Below are positions 1 through 7,281 of a stretch of DNA of 12,347 nucleotides, one piece after another. Position numbers and translations under genes: made by a program. The notes beneath the pieces were generated by a model that had not been told where the DNA came from, did not search any database, and saw only the letters and a list, made by a program, of their open reading frames with translations. How positions within the stretch are numbered: the first letter of the stretch is position 1; every line of letters begins with the position of its first letter. Source of the stretch: Methanospirillum hungatei (GTDB lineage Archaea > Halobacteriota > Methanomicrobia > Methanomicrobiales > Methanospirillaceae); contig QKDV01000279.1 in NCBI GenBank assembly GCA_003251955.1, positions 1 to 12,347 on the forward strand, read 5' to 3'.

Positions 1-963
1 CTCAAAGACAAGAAACCCGGCTATGGTGATGAAAAGAGAGGAAAAAAGAATCTGAGAGGGGAAGAGGGAGAAGAACGCAAGGTCGCTGATGTTGATCAGA
101 AGTATCAGGATGTGGACAACCCGTTTGGCTTTCCGCCAGGTTTGAAAGACCGGTATGAGCCTCTCGGGGTGGCAGGGGATGACCCCTATGCACGGGTATT
201 TAAGGTACTGAAAAAGGATAACGGGAGTATCCGTGCCCTGAAGATCTCTCACATAAAGCAAGCCGGCAGTGAGATCCTGCGTAAGGAGGCATCAGTATGG
301 AGAAACATCAGGCATCCAAATATTGTCAGGTTGTATACAGCCGAGTTTGACGATGATCTGACCTTTCTGGATCTTGAATTCTTAGATGGTATCAGGTACA
401 GGGGAGGCTCTCTTACCTCTCTCTCCGCACTCCCCAAACCAATACGTGAGAAGTATGCTGTCTCATTGATCCGGGACGTTGCAAACGGCCTTAAGTACAC
501 ACACAGCCTTGGAATCAGGCATTACCACCTGCAGACCGGTGATATTCTTCTTACCCCGAAGATGCAGGCAAAGATTTCAGGGTATGCCAGGGGTAAGAAT
601 GAGCTTGGTTTCTCGGTTCCGGAATCTGATACCAGTAAGGCAACAGCAGCATATCTGGCACCTGAACAGAAGGATGAGGCTTTCTATGGAAACCCGGGAA
701 GAAAGACTGACATCTATCAACTTGGTGTGATTTTTTATGAACTCCTCACCGGTGCTCTCCCGTATTCCCGGCAGGCTGCTGACCGTGCTTCGGTCAAGTG
801 GGATGAATCCGGTGAGAACCCTCTGATTCTTCCCTCTAAATTCAGAAGTGAATTTTCCCGCTATGACAATATCCTCTCCCGAATGCTGGCAATGGATAAA
901 AAAAAGAGATATGCACTGGTTGATGAGTTCCTTGCAGATCTTGATGCTATAACTGCCTCCTGA
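1..963 (+). CDS. C-terminal part of a pseudokinase-domain protein (5' truncated by window edge)
   Basis: The frame is open from base 1, so the gene starts upstream; the GTG at 112 is internal. It gives 320 residues here (residue 1 = bases 1-3): a very charged linker (1-37), then a protein-kinase fold (about 50-315). Kept: VAIK Lys81, helix-C Glu96, HPN after helix C, APE (220-222), subdomain IX Asp237 and Arg303. Lost: the glycine loop reads G59-x-D61-x-x-A64-x-V, HRD is HYH (174-176), the catalytic-loop Asn is Asp181 and DFG is GYA (194-196). Without the catalytic base and the metal-binding Asp and Asn, it is unlikely to transfer phosphate in the usual way. By analogy with the two downstream paralogues, the missing N-terminal part should carry a signal peptide, ectodomain, membrane segment and TPRs; that is inference. 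The next gene follows after 69 bases, probably in the same operon. Automatic annotation would probably call it a Ser/Thr protein kinase. Confidence 0.85.
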   Translation, partial: LKDKKPGYGDEKRGKKNLRGEEGEERKVADVDQKYQDVDNPFGFPPGLKDRYEPLGVAGDDPYARVFKVLKKDNGSIRALKISHIKQAGSEILRKEASVWRNIRHPNIVRLYTAEFDDDLTFLDLEFLDGIRYRGGSLTSLSALPKPIREKYAVSLIRDVANGLKYTHSLGIRHYHLQTGDILLTPKMQAKISGYARGKNELGFSVPESDTSKATAAYLAPEQKDEAFYGNPGRKTDIYQLGVIFYELLTGALPYSRQAADRASVKWDESGENPLILPSKFRSEFSRYDNILSRMLAMDKKKRYALVDEFLADLDAITAS

Positions 964-1024
964 ATATGCCTTCTGCTTAGATAAACCGATATGTAGATAT
1001 CTTTTCATGTGGATCTGATTCATT

Positions 1025-1028
1025 AGGA
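1025..1028 (+). promoter_or_regulatory. Weak Shine-Dalgarno (AGGA) of the second pseudokinase gene
   Basis: AGGA lies four bases before the ATG at 1033 and supports that start, which also gives a proper signal peptide. The 69-base gap from 964 shows no convincing BRE/TATA pair, so readthrough from the upstream gene is the simpler reading. Confidence 0.45.
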
Positions 1029-1032
1029 TAAT

Positions 1033-3528
1033 ATGTCCCGGATCCCGACCTTTGTCTTGTTGGTACTGGTCTGTCTCCTGATTCTGGTCCCGTCTGTTTT
1101 TGGTCAGGAGGAAGATTCAGGTGCATATAATGTCGGATTTGGGCTTTCATATGTCAAGGATACGATTCCTGACCGGTTGATACCAGGTCGTTCATATCCT
1201 GTTCTCATCACATTCAGAAATACCGGGCTTGTGACTTGGGAGAGGAAGAATCACCGTGTTGGGATGGTGTACGGTGGAAACCTGACAGAGGTGGTTGCAA
1301 TGCCATCCTATGTTGATCTTCCTGATGGCTCATCCGTGTCCCCTGGTAAAGAGGTCACATTTGCCGTATCAGTCCTCCCGGTGGGAGTTGCGGGAGAGTA
1401 TTTTCTTTCTTTTTATGTTGTTTTCCGTACTGCCCAGGGAGACCAACGGGTAACAGAAGTATGGACCAAAAAAATTACCATTGTCCCGACAGATGGTGTC
1501 TCTTCCCCCTTGAATGGTTCAATATTTGTAGATAGTGCCAGGCAGGAGTTCTCTGTGCTTCTTGGAGATCAGCCGATGGGATCTACTCCCTGTATCATCC
1601 CTGATCTGAGACCCGGTTCATATGTTGTGACAATCCGTAGTGAGGGTTATGACAAAACGATCAGTGTCTCGGTAGAAAAAAGCACGATATCCCGTGTTTT
1701 CATAGAAAATATTACTCAGGAACCGACTGTTAACTTCAAGAAGATAGACGTGGTCTCCAACGGGACACTGTTTGAGTATTTTGAGGCCAATATTCCATTG
1801 GTTGTCATTGTATTAGCCTTCGTGCTAGGCTGTATCGTGTTGATGATTCATAGTGTCAGGCTTCGAAGAGAGAAAGAGTCTGAAGCTAAAGAGAATCTTG
1901 AGAAAAAGGGAACGAAGAGATCTCTCGACGGTGCCTCTACTATGGAGGAGAAGGATCTGCTTGATGAATATCACCATAAGCATCACCTCTTCCAACAGGT
2001 CACATCAGATCAAGGCTCTGGATCTGATGCTGGTCCGAAGATCGTTGATGTTGGTGTAGGCAAGATGAAGAATGTCAGGAAATTTTCCCGTGACATGCTT
2101 GATAAGAACCGGCCTGAAGATGCTGAAGGTGGGCCTGGTGGAGGCCTAATTTCTGCAGTGGAGGAAGAATCGCAAACATCACTTGGAGTAAAACTGGATC
2201 ATCTTGATATAAAAACGGGATCAGCAGTAGCCCATATCTCTGCCATGAATCATTCAACTGATCCGTTATCAGTTGAAGGACTCCTGATAGGGCCGGGAAC
2301 CTCAATGCCACTCTCTGTCGATTTAACAGAGCCCTTTACCAACGAGTACGAGATGACTCTCTCACTTAAAGTCATCTCCCAGAAAGGACAGGAGTTCTAC
2401 CGATATATGCAGATACCCTACAACAAGGGTATTGCTCTTCTTGCCAGGGGCGTCGCTGAAAAGGCATATGAATACTTTAACCTTTTCAGGAAAATGCAGC
2501 CGGGCTCTGCCGATCCGTTAATAAAACAGGCAGAAATTCTCCTTCGCTGGGGCCTTGAGGAAGAGGCTGAAGCGATGTTAAAGGAGGCAGTAGTAATAGA
2601 TCCTGATAATCAGGAGGCACTTGAGCTCCTAAAGCAAATATCTACCAAAAAGGAGAAACGTGAAGCAGAAAAGAAAAAATATGCTGAAAAACCCAAGATC
2701 CCTGGATTTCCCGATCTCCTGAATGATCGGTACACCCCGATCCGTCTGCTCGGAAAGGATGCATTTGCCTCCATCATCCTGGTAATCAGAAATGATACCG
2801 GAGATCTTCGTGTATTAAAGATTGCTCATGAGGGTGTAGTTGTGGGCTCCTCTCTCTTCACTGAAATATCTGTATTGTACCAGTTGAAACATCCAAATGT
2901 TCTTAGAATGTATCGGGCAGAATACAACCCGACTCTCTTTCTCGAGTTAGAGTATGCATCAGGGATACCCTGTTCTTCAGGTCTGTGTAGAACCCTTGCT
3001 GATCTTGAACACCCGATACCTGAAGACACGATGATTTTGTTTGCTACCCAGATTGCCCAAGGTCTTGCATATCTCCATCAGAAAGGGGTCCGGCATTACC
3101 ACATCTCTCCACGGCATATACTTCTGGATGAGCCGATGACTCCTAAGATTTCAGGGATAATCCGGGAGTCTGTATCACGACTGGGAATGGATACAGTCTC
3201 ACCTGCCCTGTGCCCTGCCCCTGAGCAGATCAGCCGTGAAAAGTTTGGAAAAATGGGAAAAAGGACTGATATCTTCCAGTTCGGTGCAATATTGTACTGG
3301 CTGATGACCGGAAGATCTCCATATCCGGATGGCTCGGTCATTTCTGCCGGTGAGAATGGTTTTGTTTCTGGTGTGTATGTCTCTCCATCGATCTATCATC
3401 CGGAATATGCAAAGTATGAGCCTTTACTGAAAAAACTCCTGGCTTTAGATAAAAAAGAGAGATATAGTTCTGTTGAAGAATTTATCCTTGAATTAGAGCC
3501 CCTTATCCGGCATGGAGAATCCGAGTAA
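1033..3528 (+). CDS. Membrane-spanning receptor: Ig-like + PEGA ectodomain, TM, TPR, pseudokinase
   Basis: 831 residues. The ATG has a weak AGGA ribosome site seven bases upstream and is followed by a clear signal peptide (1-24). Ectodomain: an NBR1/CARDB-type Ig-like fold (about 35-152, with the typical RNTG...TW and PG...G-x-Y features), then a PEGA domain (about 158-226). One membrane helix at 254-273, followed by Arg-Leu-Arg-Arg, places the rest in the cytoplasm: a charged linker with an HHKHH cluster (314-318), a beta-rich domain (about 385-462), TPR-like helices (about 463-536), a Lys/Glu coiled linker, and a kinase fold (563-825). Kept: Lys596, Glu611, APE (729-731), Asp746, Arg810. 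Lost: glycine loop G574-x-D576-x-x-A579, HRD is HYH (688-690), Asn is His695, DFG is GII (708-710). The design suggests signalling from the cell envelope through a non-catalytic kinase fold. The ligand and output are unknown. It is a paralogue of both neighbours. Confidence 0.88.
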   Translation: MSRIPTFVLLVLVCLLILVPSVFGQEEDSGAYNVGFGLSYVKDTIPDRLIPGRSYPVLITFRNTGLVTWERKNHRVGMVYGGNLTEVVAMPSYVDLPDGSSVSPGKEVTFAVSVLPVGVAGEYFLSFYVVFRTAQGDQRVTEVWTKKITIVPTDGVSSPLNGSIFVDSARQEFSVLLGDQPMGSTPCIIPDLRPGSYVVTIRSEGYDKTISVSVEKSTISRVFIENITQEPTVNFKKIDVVSNGTLFEYFEANIPLVVIVLAFVLGCIVLMIHSVRLRREKESEAKENLEKKGTKRSLDGASTMEEKDLLDEYHHKHHLFQQVTSDQGSGSDAGPKIVDVGVGKMKNVRKFSRDMLDKNRPEDAEGGPGGGLISAVEEESQTSLGVKLDHLDIKTGSAVAHISAMNHSTDPLSVEGLLIGPGTSMPLSVDLTEPFTNEYEMTLSLKVISQKGQEFYRYMQIPYNKGIALLARGVAEKAYEYFNLFRKMQPGSADPLIKQAEILLRWGLEEEAEAMLKEAVVIDPDNQEALELLKQISTKKEKREAEKKKYAEKPKIPGFPDLLNDRYTPIRLLGKDAFASIILVIRNDTGDLRVLKIAHEGVVVGSSLFTEISVLYQLKHPNVLRMYRAEYNPTLFLELEYASGIPCSSGLCRTLADLEHPIPEDTMILFATQIAQGLAYLHQKGVRHYHISPRHILLDEPMTPKISGIIRESVSRLGMDTVSPALCPAPEQISREKFGKMGKRTDIFQFGAILYWLMTGRSPYPDGSVISAGENGFVSGVYVSPSIYHPEYAKYEPLLKKLLALDKKERYSSVEEFILELEPLIRHGESE

Positions 3529-3548
3529 TAAATGCCGATCTGTGTAAT

Positions 3549-5762
3549 ATGAAACTAAATCCATGTTTTGCTTTGTTGAGTAAACTGAAATGGTTTATAC
3601 TACTCATAATTATCATAACCGCTCTCCCGGCCTCTGGGGATACATCAGGTAACGCACACGATCAGACTCCTGATAATGGATCTCTTCAGGTACTGACCGG
3701 GTCACTTGCAATACAAGTCTCAATCGACGGGGATAACCAAGGGACGGCCCCTGTAAATATCAGTAATCTTCCTCCCGGCTATCATAATGTTCGTCTGGCT
3801 GGTGATGGTTTTGACCAAAATCTTGGAGCCATAATCCATCCTCATGAAGAGACTGTTCTTTCAATTGATCCAGATAGCCGGCAGTTCTGTATTACACAGA
3901 TCCATTCTGGTGACATCCCTGAAGATGAACCAATACCCCCGCTTGGTTTAGTTGATTATGCTATAATATTGGGTGTTTTTCTTGGCATTACTCTGATTGG
4001 TGCACATGCAACCCGCCGTGTTGCCTGGAAAATTAAAGACTCGGAAAAATCTCCTGATGAAAACCTGACCGTCATTTCAACTTCTGATACATCCTGTTCA
4101 GATACCTGGGAGATTGTCAGGAAAAGAGGCGTTGCAAAAACAGATCTTGTTCTCGATCCTCAAATGATGATCTGTGATGAGGGAGCAGCAGGGGAAGTTG
4201 TAGTAAGGGCAATAAACTGCAGTAGCCGGCCCATCCTTATCGAAGGGCAGTCCATCCCTAAAGGTGAATGTCGTAGTATTCTCATCCGGGTTCCAACCGA
4301 TGTTCCCGGAGACCAGTATTTTGTTAAGAATATCCCGTATATTGATAAAGCAGGTCGTGAGTTCATCAGAGATGTGATGCTTCGCTATCGTGTCCGTCCA
4401 TTAAATCCGGCCCTTGACTGGTCGTTTGTCGGATTTACATATGATGAAAGCAGTACTGTTGCTGTTGTCAGGATGACTAACTCTTCATCCTACCCTATTT
4501 TTGCAGGTAATATTGAGATCCCGCCTGACACCGATGGTGAACTGGAGTTTAAACTGGGTGATCCGGATGCTGACAGACCTGAGGTAAGCAGGATTATTTC
4601 TGTAAAGCCTGGGATAGAGGCAGTGCCAGACATGAAACTCAGAATCGTGATTCCGTTTAATAGCGGGGTTCTGCTGCAGTCTCAAAAGATGTTTGATGAA
4701 GCCCTCATGTACTATGAATCCCTTTTTACCAGGGATCCGGGCTCTGCTGATCTCTGGGTTCAGAAAGGAATGATTCTGGAAAAACTGGACAAAGCAGAGG
4801 AGGCAGGTTTCTCGTATCGCCAGGCACTCGATATCGACCCTGTCAATCCCAATGCTTTGAGATTTGTGAAAAAGTCCGGAAATGGGAAGAATGGAGATAT
4901 AACTCCTGAATGTTTAAAAGATCCGGATTTCCCGACTGACCTTGTGGATCAGTATACTCTGGTCTGTTCAATAGGTTCTGATCAGAGCGGTGATATTTTT
5001 CTTGTAAAACGGACGAGTGATTCGTCTGTTAAGATGATAAAGGTCATCGACTCTGCTCTTGCCAGGATTCCTTCATTTAAGGATATAGTTCAGGTATGGC
5101 GGTCTCTTCATCACCCTCATATTCTTCATCTTGTCGCCTACGAGACAGAACCTATTCCGTTCCTTGTTGCAATTCCTCCTGAAGGGGTGCTTCAGAAGGG
5201 CAGAAGACGTTATTCAATATCTGATCTTTCTCTCCCAGTTCCTAAACGAGCCGCAGTTAAGATGATACTTGGGCTATGTAGGGGTCTTTCATATATGCAC
5301 CACCAACAGGCAGATCACTTCCTTCTTGACCCTGCACAAATATTTCTGGATAAGAATCTCCATGTCAGGATTGGTGGGTTTGATGGTGCAGTTATCCTGT
5401 CAGATAAGGAATGTGGTTCTGCCTGCTGGATGCTGGCTCCTGAACAGGTGCAACCCGAGCAGTACGGCAGTCCCGGGGAAAAGGCTGATATCTTCCAGGC
5501 AGGGGCGATATTGTACCTCCTTCTCACCGGTTCACGCCCATTTGGTAAGAATGATCGGTTGAGTTCGGCTGCAGAAATTTGGGATCTTTCTTCCTCAGAG
5601 CTTGTTTTGCCTTCACAGATAAGACCAGACCTTGGGTTATTTGATGAACTGATCACCCGGAGTCTGTCTATTGATCAGAATGAGAGATACGACTCATTTG
5701 ATGAAATGCTGGTTGAGATTGAGTCAATCCAATCTATTATTGAAGGTAAGAACCACAAGTAA
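3549..5762 (+). CDS. Membrane-spanning receptor: PEGA ectodomain, TM, duplicated beta domain, TPR, pseudokinase
   Basis: 737 residues, starting 20 bases after the previous stop codon with no strong ribosome site, so probably cotranscribed. Signal peptide 1-30; a short ectodomain that is essentially one PEGA domain (about 45-106; SIDG, APVNISNLPPG and a GF are visible); membrane helix about 134-153 followed by Arg-Arg. In the cytoplasm, two successive beta-rich units (about 197-283 and 290-370) resemble the single one in the upstream paralogue, then TPRs (about 371-437) and a kinase fold (466-726). This is the most degenerate of the three copies: Lys498 is kept but helix-C Glu is Asp512; HRD is HFL (590-592), the catalytic Lys is Asp594, Asn is Gln597 and DFG is GFD (610-612). 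The glycine loop is G476-x-D478-x-x-G481. APE (630-632), Asp647 and Arg713 remain, so the fold should be intact. Phosphotransfer is unlikely; a ligand-binding or scaffold role is inferred. Confidence 0.87.
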   Translation: MKLNPCFALLSKLKWFILLIIIITALPASGDTSGNAHDQTPDNGSLQVLTGSLAIQVSIDGDNQGTAPVNISNLPPGYHNVRLAGDGFDQNLGAIIHPHEETVLSIDPDSRQFCITQIHSGDIPEDEPIPPLGLVDYAIILGVFLGITLIGAHATRRVAWKIKDSEKSPDENLTVISTSDTSCSDTWEIVRKRGVAKTDLVLDPQMMICDEGAAGEVVVRAINCSSRPILIEGQSIPKGECRSILIRVPTDVPGDQYFVKNIPYIDKAGREFIRDVMLRYRVRPLNPALDWSFVGFTYDESSTVAVVRMTNSSSYPIFAGNIEIPPDTDGELEFKLGDPDADRPEVSRIISVKPGIEAVPDMKLRIVIPFNSGVLLQSQKMFDEALMYYESLFTRDPGSADLWVQKGMILEKLDKAEEAGFSYRQALDIDPVNPNALRFVKKSGNGKNGDITPECLKDPDFPTDLVDQYTLVCSIGSDQSGDIFLVKRTSDSSVKMIKVIDSALARIPSFKDIVQVWRSLHHPHILHLVAYETEPIPFLVAIPPEGVLQKGRRRYSISDLSLPVPKRAAVKMILGLCRGLSYMHHQQADHFLLDPAQIFLDKNLHVRIGGFDGAVILSDKECGSACWMLAPEQVQPEQYGSPGEKADIFQAGAILYLLLTGSRPFGKNDRLSSAAEIWDLSSSELVLPSQIRPDLGLFDELITRSLSIDQNERYDSFDEMLVEIESIQSIIEGKNHK

Positions 5763-5826
5763 TAAGATCAAGGCAATTATTGTGAGTATGGGGAAATGGT
5801 GATTCTGGTAAAAATGGGGTATTCTA

Positions 5827-5834
5827 TTTTTTTT
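5827..5834 (+). terminator. Oligo-T terminator of the pseudokinase cluster
   Basis: Eight consecutive T on the plus strand, 64 bases after the stop codon at 5760-5762 and without an obvious hairpin, match the U-run termination signal of archaeal RNA polymerase. The run overlaps the stop codon of the convergent minus-strand gene (TAA complement at 5833-5835). The 70-base gap 5763-5832 holds no gene. On the minus strand only a T5 run (5810-5814) is available as a possible terminator for the opposite transcript. Confidence 0.6.
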
Positions 5835-6363
5835 ACGCACAGTTGCATGAGCGGACTTTCGCTTTGGATGTTATCTGCTTAACATTCAATTGATCCGGTG
5901 CTGATGCCTTGTTATTCTCTGTGTCCTCTCCTCCCTCTTCCTTACCCCGGTTTATCGAAACAGTTAATGTGTATTCACCGGTCGGAACTCCATTTGGTAC
6001 AAGATAGTCTGGAGTGACTGTTCGTTCTTCCCCTGCTTTGAATACAGAGAAAGTGTTGTTCTTTGAGATCAACTGATACTTTCCGAGAAATGCCTGAAGT
6101 TGGACCAGTTGTGATGAGGTGTCATCTGAACCTGCATTTATTATCGTGATATTAGGGCTGATATATGTCCCTGGCTCAATCCACGCGGTCTGAACCGGCA
6201 TTGAAACCTTTGTAATCTCGTAATTAGGAACTTTCACATTGTTTTCATCATCCGTCTGGTTCAGGCTGGCATTGGAGACAGCCGAACTGGCCGGGATGCT
6301 TATCAGAAGAGTCAGGGTGAGCAAGACTAAAGAGACAGGTAAGATTTTTGATAAGATCATCAC
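5833..6363 (-). CDS. Secreted CARDB-like (Ig-fold) protein with a C-terminal CxC
   Basis: 176 residues if it starts at the GTG ending at 6363; the ATG one codon later (6358-6360) is equally possible and sits at the right distance from the TATA box for a leaderless start. A hydrophobic signal peptide (about 1-28, ending Ala-Ser-Ser-Ala) is followed by an Asn/Asp-rich stretch with several N-glycosylation sequons and a single Ig-like domain (about 45-163). It resembles CARDB adhesion-type modules: a pre-strand Pro-Gly, NITIINAG, a Pro-x-Gly-x-Tyr strand, and E-x-x-x-NN near the end. The last residues contain a CxC pair (Cys173, Cys175), unusual at a protein end and a possible metal or disulfide site. 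No membrane anchor is visible, so it is probably released or bound to the surface layer. Function unknown. It converges on the pseudokinase receptors, but a partnership with their ectodomains is only a guess. Confidence 0.7.
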   Translation of the reverse strand: MMILSKILPVSLVLLTLTLLISIPASSAVSNASLNQTDDENNVKVPNYEITKVSMPVQTAWIEPGTYISPNITIINAGSDDTSSQLVQLQAFLGKYQLISKNNTFSVFKAGEERTVTPDYLVPNGVPTGEYTLTVSINRGKEEGGEDTENNKASAPDQLNVKQITSKAKVRSCNCA

Positions 6364-6380
6364 GGAAATATTATGCTCTG

Positions 6381-6391
6381 ATATATAAAAT
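6381..6391 (-). promoter_or_regulatory. TATA box of the CARDB-like gene, leaderless-type promoter
   Basis: The minus strand reads ATTTTATATAT, centred about 25 bases upstream of the ATG at 6358-6360. Archaeal transcription starts roughly 25 bases downstream of the TATA centre, so the transcript should begin at or next to the start codon. No Shine-Dalgarno sequence is present, which fits a leaderless message. Confidence 0.6.
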
Positions 6392-6409
6392 AATCATTAT
6401 ATCACGATC

Positions 6410-7247
6410 TTATTTTGCGTATGAACTATCACTGGATGGATGATCGTGAATCAATGAAGGCATGAGCACCTGGTTGAGACTTCCTATGACTAAATCCGCT
6501 GGATAGTACCTGGTAAATCTGCCGTCCCTCTCTATCCGGATCAGTCCGTCATCGGTGAGGTGCTGAACGCTTCGTGTAACAGTTGGGCCTGCAACTTGGA
6601 GAAGTTCTGCCAGTTCACCACGGGTGAGACCGGGCTTTTTGAGTATGATCCTGAGAATCTTTGAACTTGCTGCGGTCAGCATCCTTGATCTCAGGATCTG
6701 CTCTTCTGATGAGTATTTGCCATGATTCTCAAAGTAATGGCAATACACCCCCGATCGTTGTTGTCTGTATTTTCCCCCCGTCATAGAGCCGATCAAGATG
6801 ATACCTAAGTGTGCTCTCATTCATCCCGGTAATCTCTGTCAGTTTTTTGAGATCCACCCCGGGAACAGCAACAATCTCTTCGTATATCTGCTTCCTGCTC
6901 TCATGTTCAAGCAGATTCCGGTTTGTTATCCTTCGATATCCGTATGCAGCATATCTCCTGATTCGGTCGAGAAGCGATGTAGGCTGCGTAATGGATGCCA
7001 TTATTGGAATACATGCTCCGTTACAGGAACCTGCAGGCATTGTTCCAGGTGATGCAGCAGTGTTTGTCTTACAACTGCAGGAGTGGACCGACCCCTGACC
7101 TGCTATTGTCATGTGACAGGTGAGGCGGCCTGTTGAACTGTCAGATGCACAGCAGGAACTTTTTCGCTCCATAGGAGAAGCAGGGAAACCTGACAAGATC
7201 GCGAGCATGAGAAAACCAGCAACAATCACGCCCGCCAGCAGTTTCAT
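6410..7247 (-). pseudogene. Membrane-anchored, Cys-rich, two-winged-helix regulator interrupted by a one-base frameshift
   Basis: Two overlapping frames together spell one protein. The first (ATG at 7245-7247, stop at 6729) has a hydrophobic N-terminal segment (1-22), a Cys-rich stretch with Cys32, 33, 44, 57, 59, 75 and 79, a basic segment and a first winged helix (about 113-168) that stops inside its wing. The second frame, ending at 6410, continues with the expected end of that wing (VYCHYFEN), then a complete second winged helix (recognition helix around GPTVTRSVQHL, wing ending RYYPAD). The 838-base span is one base too long for an open frame; removing one G from the run at 6748-6752, or the run at 6774-6779, restores about 278 residues. 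Tandem winged-helix proteins behind a membrane segment are common in Methanomicrobia and are thought to be one-component regulators. The break may be a true mutation, phase variation or a sequencing error. The targets are unknown. Confidence 0.7.
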
Positions 7248-7268
7248 ATGTACCCGTTATATGCGAGA

Positions 7269-7278
7269 GTATATTATG
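7269..7278 (-). promoter_or_regulatory. TATA box of the winged-helix gene, leaderless-type promoter
   Basis: The minus strand reads CATAATATACTC around these bases, centred about 26 bases upstream of the ATG at 7245-7247. There is no GGAGG-like site before that ATG, so a leaderless transcript is likely. The promoter lies in the 77-base gap downstream of the DUF3006-like gene, which separates this gene from the sulfur cluster. Confidence 0.5.
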
Positions 7279-7281
7279 GTT

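Noticed and set aside
112..114. GTG as the start of the first gene
   Set aside because: The frame is open to base 1 and encodes a charged linker like the one before the kinase fold in the next gene, so the gene continues upstream.
577..1023. 148-residue antisense reading over the end of the first pseudokinase gene
   Set aside because: It mirrors a well-supported coding frame, has no recognisable domain and no ribosome site; treated as a shadow.
964..1032. Separate promoter for the second pseudokinase gene
   Set aside because: The A/T-rich bits (near 978-986 and 993-1001) do not form a convincing BRE/TATA at a sensible distance from the ATG.
1..5762. Calling the three plus-strand genes active Ser/Thr protein kinases
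   Set aside because: The HRD Asp, catalytic-loop Asn and DFG Asp are replaced in all three, checked codon by codon; only the fold-keeping residues remain.
6818..6820. ATG as the start of an independent 136-residue winged-helix gene
   Set aside because: Its first 30 or so residues are the out-of-frame reading of the first winged helix and look unlike protein; a frameshift within one gene explains both frames better.
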